6,136 nucleotides of DNA from Deltaproteobacteria bacterium (GTDB lineage Bacteria; Desulfobacterota; Dissulfuribacteria; Dissulfuribacterales; QOAL01): assembly GCA_026988585.1 (NCBI GenBank), contig JALSKY010000303.1, positions 1 to 6,136 on the forward strand, written 5' to 3'. The notes beneath the pieces are model-generated. The model had not been told where the DNA came from. It ran no database searches and saw nothing but the letters and a program-made list of their open reading frames with translations. The position numbers and the translations under genes were made by a program. Numbering within the stretch: the stretch's first letter is position 1; each line of letters starts with the position of its first letter. Shown one piece after another: positions 1-5,707 of this stretch.

Positions 1-82
1 CCCTGAGGGCTCCCTCCATTGCTGACGGCGATGAGGCTGTCTGGCTCTGCCTGGAATCGGAATGTAGCTTTACTGTTTTCAT
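1..82 (-). CDS. Possible 5' end of a leftward gene, cut by the window edge
   Basis: On the minus strand an ATG at 82-80 opens a frame that stays open for 27 codons to the window edge. A TAGGAG Shine-Dalgarno sequence (plus-strand 91-96) lies 8 nt upstream of it, which is good spacing. The visible peptide starts MKTVKLHSDS and is rich in Ser and Gln. It has no hydrophobic signal and no motif that I recognise. One plus-strand frame is also open across this stretch (codons starting at position 3, running to a stop at about 115), so strand choice rests mainly on the ribosome binding site. Function cannot be assigned from 27 residues. Confidence 0.35.
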   Translation of the reverse strand, partial: MKTVKLHSDSRQSQTASSPSAMEGALR

Positions 83-513
83 AGTGATAACTCCTACCCG
101 CCCTACACTAATTTAGCAAGGGGTAGATGTCTCACTCTAATTGACACAGAGGGTTATGCATAAAAACAACATATTAATAGCGAGAATGATTCCTACCTAC
201 AATTTAATGCCCTTAATCTCAGGATCAAAACAGAATATCAATAGCCGAAAAAGAGAATGGAGCTGTAAATTTGGTTTATCTGTACTTTCTGGCAATTTCG
301 CCCTTCTTCAAATAGTCAAAAAGATCAAATCTGCTGCGAAGGTTATTACCTTGCTCTATTTCAACCTTATGGAGGGAAAAAGTGTGTACGGTAAACCACA
401 TCGGTAAATTTTCATGTCTGATGTAATTTATATCTCATTTCCTGCAATATAAACAAATAGTCAATATAACCCAGTGATTTTATGTAATAAAAAAATAATT
501 TTTTTAGTGAGCA

Positions 514-540
514 TTGACTTTTTTCTATCCTGTTTAATCT
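514..540 (+). promoter_or_regulatory. Weak sigma70-like promoter candidate for the HdeD/YfdX unit
   Basis: TTGACT (514-519) is a good -35 match. It is followed after 15 bp by TAATCT (535-540), a poor -10. Spacing and -10 quality are both below consensus, so the promoter could instead depend on an activator or an alternative sigma factor. No sigma54 (GG-N10-GC) element was found here. Confidence 0.2.
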
Positions 541-588
541 TTTCCTTCGACAAAAAACACAAGTTCATAATTTTTTTAGAAAGTGAAG

Positions 589-604
589 ATTACGTTTATG
601 TAAT
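589..604. promoter_or_regulatory. Inverted repeat ATTAC-N6-GTAAT before the HdeD-family start
   Basis: ATTAC (589-593) and GTAAT (600-604) form a perfect 5-bp dyad around a 6-bp spacer. The dyad ends 4 bp before the AAGGAGG ribosome binding site (608-614). It has the size of a small dimeric regulator half-site pair, but it is short and AT-rich and could be chance. If it works as an operator it would lie in the transcribed leader. Confidence 0.25.
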
Positions 605-618
605 AAAAAGGAGGAAAA

Positions 619-1266
619 ATGGATAAACATGACCAGATTAGAGGCGTCACCTTCGAGTGGGGTGACATTAAAAAAAACTGGAAGATACACCTTTTTCTCG
701 GATTGCTCTTTGTTGTTGCAGGAACCATTGGAATGGTCCTGACACCTCTGGCAACCCTTTCCACAATATACCTTTTTGCATTTTTTATGGGCGTATGCGG
801 CATGGCCCAGTTGACTGAAGGTGTACTGTCGGCAAGGGGTTGGAAGGGGAGAGTGTTACATATAGTTGGAGGCGCTCTATACCTAACAGGTGGTTTGGCA
901 GCCGTTTTAAATCCAATAGCAGCATCGCTTGCCCTTACTCTGCTCCTGGGCGGAGTCATTTTAGCTGCTGGGGTGATGAAACTGATAATTGCCTTTCAGC
1001 ACAGGAAAGAGATGCCGGACTGGGGATTGATGGTGATTAGTGGCTTTGTTTCCATAGTTATCGCCTTGCTTATTGGAATCTCCTGGCCATATTCTGCCCT
1101 GTGGACACTTGGTCTCTTCATCTCGATAGACCTTGTCTTTTCCGGCTGGAGTCATGTATTGATCGCCTTGGCTGCCAGAAGAGAAGCCTTATCGTCAGGA
1201 GATGAAATGGGCTCAGTATCAGGAAAACCGGAACAGGATTCTGGAACTTCTGCTGCAATTGCATGA
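619..1266 (+). CDS. HdeD-family (DUF308) six-helix inner-membrane protein
   Basis: The 215-residue product is a polytopic membrane protein of the HdeD/DUF308 family. Hydrophobic segments lie at about residues 23-42, 46-69, 78-97, 101-124, 135-154 and 158-184, giving six helices in three hairpins rich in Gly, Ala and Leu, as the family shows. A short charged N-terminus (1-21) and a hydrophilic Ser/Gly/Glu-rich tail (186-215) flank the core. E. coli HdeD is about 190 residues and is linked to acid resistance at high cell density, but its molecular activity is unknown, so only a stress-related envelope role is inferred. The start is fixed by AAGGAGG (608-614), 4 nt before ATG. The YfdX-family gene follows 62 bp downstream on the same strand, which suggests co-transcription. 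Family assignment is firm. A specific function is not claimed. Confidence 0.85.
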   Translation: MDKHDQIRGVTFEWGDIKKNWKIHLFLGLLFVVAGTIGMVLTPLATLSTIYLFAFFMGVCGMAQLTEGVLSARGWKGRVLHIVGGALYLTGGLAAVLNPIAASLALTLLLGGVILAAGVMKLIIAFQHRKEMPDWGLMVISGFVSIVIALLIGISWPYSALWTLGLFISIDLVFSGWSHVLIALAARREALSSGDEMGSVSGKPEQDSGTSAAIA

Positions 1267-1288
1267 TCAGCAACAACTGATTTGCTGA
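1267..1288 (+). other. Short hairpin directly after the HdeD-family stop codon
   Basis: TCAGCAA (1267-1273) and TTGCTGA (1282-1288) form a perfect 7-bp stem with an 8-nt loop, beginning at the base after the stop codon. No T-tract follows, so it is not a classical intrinsic terminator. It could be a 3'-end stabilising or processing element that sets different message levels for the two genes, or it could be chance. Confidence 0.35.
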
Positions 1289-1328
1289 ATAATAGATAAG
1301 ATATATTGATGTAAGGAGGATTGATAAA

Positions 1329-2261
1329 ATGAAAAGGAAGATTGTCACAACCATTGCTGCCTTTAGCACTCTGTTTATGTTGAGCGGAACCATGCCGGGC
1401 ATGCTCTCCAATGCAAAGGCTACAGAGGTAGAGAAGCAAGGGGCAAAGGTGGAGAGGCCAAAGAGTTCTCAACAGGTCTCCAGAAATGCAGTAGAGAAGG
1501 AGAAGCTGCGGGCCAGCCGGCTCAAGGCTGAGCTGAATCAGCAGGCGGTAAAGGCCGTTGCCGATACAATACTTGTGCTTGATCTATTGGATCAGGGAAA
1601 ATCAAAAGAGGCCCTTGAAAAGATCAAGGATGTGATAGGAGAGCTGGAGGTTGTTCTGGCAGCCAACAAAGACGCAAAACTTGTGCCTGTGCGAACCTAC
1701 TCCGTGGTGGTTGATCTCAAGATGGGGGTTGAGCAGGTGAAGGATGCCCTGAAGCAGGTGAAGGGCTTGCTCGATGATGGCAAGGTGCAGGAGGCAAGGA
1801 TTTTGCTGAGCACCCTTCAGAGCGAGATAGATATCGTGGTGGAACAGCTTCCGCTTGCCACCTATCCTGATGCAATGAAGCTTGCCTCCAAATATATCGT
1901 TGATGGCAAACTGGACCAGGCAAAGAGCATAATCACAACTGCCCTGAATTCCATGGTGGTGGAAACCATTGTCATACCGTTGCCGTTGATAAGGGCCTAT
2001 GACCTGGTGGATGAGGCATCCAAGATAGCCAAGACCAACAAGGATCAGGCCTTGAAATATCTGGACAATGCCAGAAAACAGCTGAAAATTGCCAAGGCAT
2101 TGGGTTATGTTCAGGGCAGCGAGACCGAATATCAGGATCTCCACAAAAGGATCGATGATATCGAAAAGGAGATACAGGGTAGCAACAAGCCTGAAGCAAT
2201 GTTTCAGGAGTTGCTGAATAAGCTTCGCAAACTCAAGGAGAATATAACTAGCAGAAAATAA
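1329..2261 (+). CDS. Exported YfdX-family helical protein
   Basis: The 310-residue product begins with a typical signal peptide: basic MKRK, a hydrophobic stretch (about 5-20) and a likely signal peptidase I site after AKA at 29-31. It should therefore be periplasmic. A charged linker (32-65) leads into a YfdX-family region (about 66-262), and a Lys/Glu-rich coiled-coil-like tail (264-310) follows. E. coli YfdX is about 211 residues and EvgA-regulated, with a reported pH-dependent, chaperone-like behaviour. This protein is about 100 residues longer. The YfdX region holds three GK-x-x-(E/Q)-A motifs (90-95, 151-156, 193-198) and a degenerate fourth (236-241), which suggests repeated helical hairpins. 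The start has AAGGAGG (1313-1319) 9 nt upstream. Its place behind an HdeD-family gene supports a role in acid or envelope stress. The family call is from recognition of the sequence; the role is inference. Confidence 0.8.
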   Translation: MKRKIVTTIAAFSTLFMLSGTMPGMLSNAKATEVEKQGAKVERPKSSQQVSRNAVEKEKLRASRLKAELNQQAVKAVADTILVLDLLDQGKSKEALEKIKDVIGELEVVLAANKDAKLVPVRTYSVVVDLKMGVEQVKDALKQVKGLLDDGKVQEARILLSTLQSEIDIVVEQLPLATYPDAMKLASKYIVDGKLDQAKSIITTALNSMVVETIVIPLPLIRAYDLVDEASKIAKTNKDQALKYLDNARKQLKIAKALGYVQGSETEYQDLHKRIDDIEKEIQGSNKPEAMFQELLNKLRKLKENITSRK

Positions 2262-2293
2262 CCTTACTGGTTTCTTCAGAAGAGCAGGTTCAA

Positions 2294-2325
2294 GGTCCGT
2301 TCTCCCCGGGGAGCGGGCCTTTTTT
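2294..2325 (+). terminator. Rho-independent terminator after the YfdX-family gene
   Basis: GGTCCG-TT-CTCCCC (2294-2307) pairs with GGGGAGCGGGCC (2308-2319) through one G-U pair and a TT bulge. The centre CCCCGGGG must open to form the loop. A run of six T (2320-2325) follows at once. It lies 32 bp after the YfdX stop codon and 45 bp before the kinase start, so it ends the stress unit and separates the kinase from it. Confidence 0.88.
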
Positions 2326-2370
2326 ACTTTTCCCATTGCCTTTGCTGTAATAATCATACAAAATACAGGT

Positions 2371-3522
2371 ATGAAGAGAGTCAGCAAGGTTAAAGTTGAT
2401 ACCAAATACAGAAAACAGCCGGTGCGAACCGGTATTGTTGGCGGTGGAAAGGGATGTTACGAACTGCTCAAACTGTTTCTCTGTTATACGCCCAAAAATC
2501 TGGAGATCTCAATAGTGGGAGTAGCGGATTTGAGGAAAGATGCCATTGGAAGAGAGTATGCGGAGCAGCATGGCATACCTACCTTCGACCGCATGGAAGA
2601 TCTCCTGCAGCAGCCTAATATTGATCTTATTATAGAACTCACAGGCAGTGACGCTGTCCTGGAGGAGATTTTTGAAAAAAAATCTCCTGATACCAAAGTG
2701 TTGGATCATCTTGGGGCCCTTTTTCTCTGGGAAATAATCTCGATTCAGGAGGAAAAGCTGAATCTGGAACAGAGAATAGCCTTGCTGGATACCATGACAG
2801 CTGTTGGCGAGATGGCCTTCAAACTGACTCATGAGTTGAGAAATCCCCTTATGATTGCAGGCGGGACCATCAGGCGGTTGATGACCCGGGTGGATCTCCC
2901 TCACAAGGTGCGAAAAAAACTCAAGTTGGTAGCCGAGTCCCTTCAAGAGATGGAAGAGGTCCTTTCTGATCTATGTGATGTGATACGGCCACTGCACCCT
3001 GATTTCAAACTGGTTGACCTGAACCAATTTTTCCGCAAGTTTTGCAATGATGCAGGGATCGAGGCCCGTTTTGCAGGTTGTGAACTTATATGTCTGGTTG
3101 AAGATGAGTTGCCTGAGGTGGTTATCGACCCGTCACTGATCCGTCAGGCATTATGGCATATTGTGGAAAACTGTTTTGAAGCTGCTGCCAAGACCGGTAC
3201 CATGGTGCAGCTACGTGTGGTGCTCTGTTATGACTATATTCTTATTCGGATAGATGATGAGGCTGGCGGACTAAAAGATATCTCCCCTGGAGAGGCACTT
3301 TCACCCTTTGCCACTACACGGCCGGGGCGCATGGGGCTGGGGCTCTCACTGTGCAAACAGATAGTCCTGGAGCATGGTGGTGAACTGGAACTATGGAACA
3401 ATTCACGGGGTGGAGTGACTGTCAGTATTAAGCTCCCCATACGTTTTGAAATACCAGAAAAGGATGGGGAAACAGGGAGAGGAAACGGCGATGAAAAAGG
3501 ACACTCTCGGATCATACCTTAA
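2371..3522 (+). CDS. Cytosolic histidine kinase with an N-terminal Rossmann-type nucleotide-binding domain
   Basis: The 383-residue product has two parts. Residues 18-120 resemble a dinucleotide-binding fold: a glycine loop GIVGGGKG (21-28), a second strand ending in the acidic residue D53 (IVGVADL, as in NAD-preferring enzymes), and the strand IDLIIELTG (84-92), as in Gfo/Idh/MocA and homoserine-dehydrogenase-like domains. No catalytic domain follows. Residues 121-143 form a linker helix. The kinase core has the H-box with H154 in THELRNP, the N-box HIVENCFEA (263-271) with N267, a G1-like DEAGG (296-300), the F-box SPFATTRP (311-318) and the G2 loop GLGL (322-325). All key residues are present, so it should be active. 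There is no signal peptide, membrane segment, PAS or receiver domain, and no response regulator is adjacent. The likely role is sensing a cytosolic nucleotide or redox state; that is inference. ATG 2371 lacks a well-spaced ribosome binding site, so the start is less certain than the domains. Confidence 0.82.
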   Translation: MKRVSKVKVDTKYRKQPVRTGIVGGGKGCYELLKLFLCYTPKNLEISIVGVADLRKDAIGREYAEQHGIPTFDRMEDLLQQPNIDLIIELTGSDAVLEEIFEKKSPDTKVLDHLGALFLWEIISIQEEKLNLEQRIALLDTMTAVGEMAFKLTHELRNPLMIAGGTIRRLMTRVDLPHKVRKKLKLVAESLQEMEEVLSDLCDVIRPLHPDFKLVDLNQFFRKFCNDAGIEARFAGCELICLVEDELPEVVIDPSLIRQALWHIVENCFEAAAKTGTMVQLRVVLCYDYILIRIDDEAGGLKDISPGEALSPFATTRPGRMGLGLSLCKQIVLEHGGELELWNNSRGGVTVSIKLPIRFEIPEKDGETGRGNGDEKGHSRIIP

Positions 3523-3531
3523 TCGTTTTCG

Positions 3532-4041
3532 TTACTCTGCTATTGCAGCCCTTATCCACTCTTCTATCTGAAATCTGGTAGGCATTCTCCCTGAACAGAG
3601 CAGCTTTTCACCTATTATCAGGGCTGGCGTCTTGGTTACTCCAAACCGCCATATCTCGTCATGATCCGTTACATGGTAAATATCTGCTGCTATGTTCATG
3701 CTGGACATGGCTGACATTACCATCTCCTCAAGCATGTTGCATCCTGAGCATCCTGGCCCGAGGATCCTGATCACCAGGGCATTTTCACCACCTGATTGGC
3801 TTGCCAGCTCCTTTTCCTCTGTATCCATCTCTTCCCTGATGAGTTTTGCAAGGGCATGGAGATAGTCCTCCCTTCTTTTTGCAGGAATGTAGTTTTTCCT
3901 TTCCAAGAGGATCAGCATCTCTTCTGGTGCAGTTTCAATATCTATTGAGCCTGTTTCGATACCTTTTTTTATATCTGTGATGATGCCTTGAAGACCGATG
4001 AGCCCCACAGGCCTTCCTGCTATTTTTAAGATATTGGACAT
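3532..4041 (-). CDS. Thioredoxin-fold CxxC protein with an extra N-terminal domain
   Basis: The 169-residue product has two domains. The C-terminal half (about 88-169) is a small thioredoxin/glutaredoxin-like fold: strand LVIRILG, redox pair C98-S-G-C101, helix NMLEEMVMSAM, and the cis-proline site KTPALII with P139 followed by a GEKLLCSG turn. It resembles the thioredoxin_3 (redox-active disulfide) group. The N-terminal half (1-72) is a separate compact domain with the motif KNYIP (49-53); I have the impression that similar domains occur beside thioredoxin folds in anaerobes, but its function is unknown to me. No signal peptide is present, so it is cytosolic. An additional cysteine, C149, lies near the cis-Pro side. 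Its start lies 11 bp after der, and its AGGA ribosome binding site (4054-4051) overlaps the der stop codon TAG, which suggests coupled translation. It is likely a thiol-disulfide exchange protein with unknown partner. Confidence 0.78.
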   Translation of the reverse strand: MSNILKIAGRPVGLIGLQGIITDIKKGIETGSIDIETAPEEMLILLERKNYIPAKRREDYLHALAKLIREEMDTEEKELASQSGGENALVIRILGPGCSGCNMLEEMVMSAMSSMNIAADIYHVTDHDEIWRFGVTKTPALIIGEKLLCSGRMPTRFQIEEWIRAAIAE

Positions 4042-4052
4042 GATTTTCTTTC

Positions 4053-5480
4053 CTAATGGCTCTCTTTGAATAAGATTTTTACAGGCGTAAGGGGGATTTT
4101 ACATTCTCTGCGAAAATAATTGGCAAGAAATCTTCGGTAGTGCTCAGGGAAGAGATCTGGATAATTACAGAAAAAGGTAAGGCAGGGCGGCCTGGTTCCG
4201 GTCTGGGTGACATAATAGATCTTGAGGAAGTGCCCTTTGACAACAGGTGGATTACGCCTGAGCAGGGCATTCTTGAGAAGACGGTTGAGGCGGCCTGTGG
4301 TCTGCCGGAAGGAATAATCCTGAAATACCTGGTCGATCAGCGGGAGCAGTTTGGATACATTCTTGCCTGTAAGGGCCGAGATGTTCAGATGTGGTGCATA
4401 GGGCACTACTTTTTCAAGCAGCCTGCGTTCCTGGGTTATTCGCCGTCTCATTCCGGAATCATCCTTAACCAGGTCATGTTTATTATATACAGTTATACAG
4501 CCCTTACCATATTGGGCAGTATAGCCTATGAGCCGCTTGTCCTGGTCTGTTATTCCCTCTGTTGCATCCAGAACTACAACTGCTACATCTGCATCTTTGA
4601 CCGCCTCAATTGCCTTGAGGACGCTGAATTTTTCTATCTTCTCACGGACCCTGGATCTGCGTCTGATCCCAGCGGTATCAACGAAAATAAGATCAGGTGC
4701 ATCTCCCCTGGTAACCAGGGTGTCTATAGCATCCCTGGTTGTTCCTGGAAGATCTGCAACTATCATTCGATCTTCTCCAACAATGCTGTTCAGAAGTGAA
4801 GATTTTCCCACATTGGGTCTGCCAATGATACAGACCCTGATGGGAAGGTCCAAACTATCCTGAAGATCTTGCTGGTCATCAAGTGCTGTTTCAATAGATG
4901 GGGTCAGGTCTGCCTGGGCTTCGTAACCTGGCTGATTACTCTCCTTTACAGGGCTGCTGATCAGGCCACATATCTTTTCTATAAGCCTGGCAACGCCCTT
5001 GCCGCTCCTGGCTGAAATTGGAAGAATCTCCTCCAATCCTGTTCCATAGAACTCTGCTACTGCTATATCACCAGCCCTGCCATCAACCTTGTTGACCACT
5101 GCAATGAAGGGCTTGCCGGAACTCCTGAGCATCTTCAATATCTCCTGGTCTTCCGGAAGAAGTCCTGCTGCTGCATCAAACATGATGACAACAAGATCAG
5201 ACTCCTCTATAGCCCTTTGAGTCTGCCCTGTTACATGGTGGGTTATAAGATCGTTGCCGTGCCTTGCTGCAGGTGAAAGCCCACCGGTATCTATTACAGT
5301 GAAGGCGCATTCTTCATAGGTTACTCTCCCGAAACGCCTGTCCCTGGTCAGTCCGGGAGTATTGTCAACTATGGCCTTTTTCTGCTTTGTAAGTCGGTTG
5401 AACAGGGTAGATTTGCCAACATTGGGACGTCCTATCAATGCGACTCGTGGACTCTGTTTTGAAATCCCCTCTTTTTTCAT
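4053..5480 (-). CDS. der: Ribosome assembly GTPase Der (EngA)
   Basis: Der is an essential GTPase with two tandem G domains and a C-terminal KH-like domain; it acts in maturation of the 50S ribosomal subunit. From the chosen start the product has 475 residues (E. coli Der has 490). G domain 1 shows GRPNVGKS (17-24), PGLTRDR (42-48), DTGG (64-67), NKVD (130-133) and SAR (156-158). A linker rich in Asp, Glu and Gln (178-212) leads to G domain 2 with GRPNVGKS (220-227), PGTTRD (245-250), DTAG (268-271), NKHD (333-336) and SAL (368-370). The KH-like domain (about 390-475) ends in the typical YRRFLANYFRR region and TPVKILFKE. The frame is open further upstream, to 5843, but the added residues are unlike Der and would run into the divergent gene. 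ATG 5480 begins 16 residues before the first P-loop, as is normal, although its ribosome binding site is weak. ATG 5663 (GGAG 3 nt away) is the main alternative. Confidence 0.95.
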   Translation of the reverse strand: MKKEGISKQSPRVALIGRPNVGKSTLFNRLTKQKKAIVDNTPGLTRDRRFGRVTYEECAFTVIDTGGLSPAARHGNDLITHHVTGQTQRAIEESDLVVIMFDAAAGLLPEDQEILKMLRSSGKPFIAVVNKVDGRAGDIAVAEFYGTGLEEILPISARSGKGVARLIEKICGLISSPVKESNQPGYEAQADLTPSIETALDDQQDLQDSLDLPIRVCIIGRPNVGKSSLLNSIVGEDRMIVADLPGTTRDAIDTLVTRGDAPDLIFVDTAGIRRRSRVREKIEKFSVLKAIEAVKDADVAVVVLDATEGITDQDKRLIGYTAQYGKGCITVYNKHDLVKDDSGMRRRITQERRLLEKVVPYAPHLNISALTGKNVSKLLPLIDQVFQDYSFRQTTGRLNRLLKNALLRRNPPVVKGHFLKIYYVTQTGTRPPCLTFFCNYPDLFPEHYRRFLANYFRRECKIPLTPVKILFKESH

Positions 5481-5512
5481 CTTTTTTTCTGTCTCAACTG
5501 TAGTATTGGAAA

Positions 5513-5540
5513 AATATGGTATATTGTTTATGCAAATCAA
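5513..5540 (-). promoter_or_regulatory. Candidate sigma70 promoter for der
   Basis: Read on the minus strand, TTGATT (5540-5535) and CATATT (5518-5513) are separated by 16 bp. Each matches consensus at four of six positions. Transcription would start near 5506, leaving a leader of about 26 nt before ATG 5480. This fits the chosen der start and argues against the upstream start codons. Confidence 0.35.
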
Positions 5541-5601
5541 GCAATTCTGTTCTTCAGTCTTGCTGCGGTCATCAGAGCTATTCTCTGTTATGTTACCGGA
5601 C

Positions 5602-5629
5602 TTCACTGTCTGAATTCTTAAAGGATAAT
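5602..5629 (+). promoter_or_regulatory. Candidate sigma70 promoter for the DJ-1-family gene
   Basis: TTCACT (5602-5607) and GATAAT (5624-5629) are spaced by 16 bp and match consensus at four and five of six positions. Transcription would begin near 5636 and give a leader of about 70 nt. The leader contains the stem GCGGAG (5650-5655) / CTCCGC (5667-5672), followed 7-8 nt later by seven T (5683-5689). That arrangement is only loosely terminator-like. Confidence 0.4.
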
Positions 5630-5707
5630 CCATGAATGATGATTTGGAAGCGGAGTTTTTCATTCTCTCCGCCAAAGATCTGTTTTTTTGCAAAAGGAGG
5701 TAAAAAG

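Larger units (their letters stand above)
479..609. repeat. Two interleaved short direct repeats upstream of the HdeD-family gene
   Basis: TTTATGTAATAAAAA occurs at 479-493 and again, identically, at 595-609. Between these copies, ATAATTTTTTTAG occurs at 495-507 and 567-579. The outer repeat pair has a period of 116 bp and the inner pair 72 bp, so this is not a simple tandem duplication. The second outer copy runs into the Shine-Dalgarno sequence of the next gene. In such AT-rich DNA, part of the match may be chance, but 15 identical bases in about 130 is noticeable. The repeats could be regulator-binding or bending sites. Confidence 0.4.
83..618. other. AT-rich intergenic region without a convincing gene
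   Basis: About 535 bp separate the left-edge start codon from the HdeD-family gene. The sequence is much richer in A and T than the genes that follow, especially from 400 on. One frame is open at 141-407 (TTG start, or ATG at 156), but its product resembles no family I know, the in-frame ATG has an AGAGG only 2 nt away, and its composition looks non-coding. The stretch most likely contains the promoter region of the downstream stress genes. It may also contain decayed sequence. No tRNA-like fold, strong terminator hairpin or insertion-sequence end was seen. Confidence 0.5.

Noticed and set aside
141..169. Promoter based on a perfect TTGACA at 141-146
   Set aside because: No acceptable -10 lies at 16-18 bp; the sequence there is AAAACAAC-like, and no gene follows closely.
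141..407. Open frame of 88 codons on the plus strand (TTG start, internal ATG at 156)
   Set aside because: The start is TTG; the in-frame ATG has a purine run only 2 nt away. The product is not recognisable and the composition matches the surrounding AT-rich non-coding DNA.
1267..1288. Terminator between the HdeD- and YfdX-family genes
   Set aside because: The 7-bp stem is not followed by a T-tract, and the YfdX-family gene follows on the same strand with its own strong ribosome binding site. It is recorded as a hairpin only.
1602..2405. Open frame of 267 codons on the minus strand opposite the YfdX-family gene
   Set aside because: It runs through the terminator and the kinase start and has no family resemblance, while the plus strand carries a signal peptide, a good ribosome binding site and a recognisable family.
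3491..3571. 26-codon frame overlapping the kinase end as a real small gene
   Set aside because: It has a plausible ribosome binding site, but most of its 3' half is antisense to the thioredoxin-like gene and the peptide has no recognisable feature. It is kept only as a possible remnant in the findings.
4140..4799. Open frame of 219 codons on the plus strand opposite der
   Set aside because: It is the antisense of conserved der sequence, has no matching family, and shows cysteine- and tyrosine-rich shadow composition.
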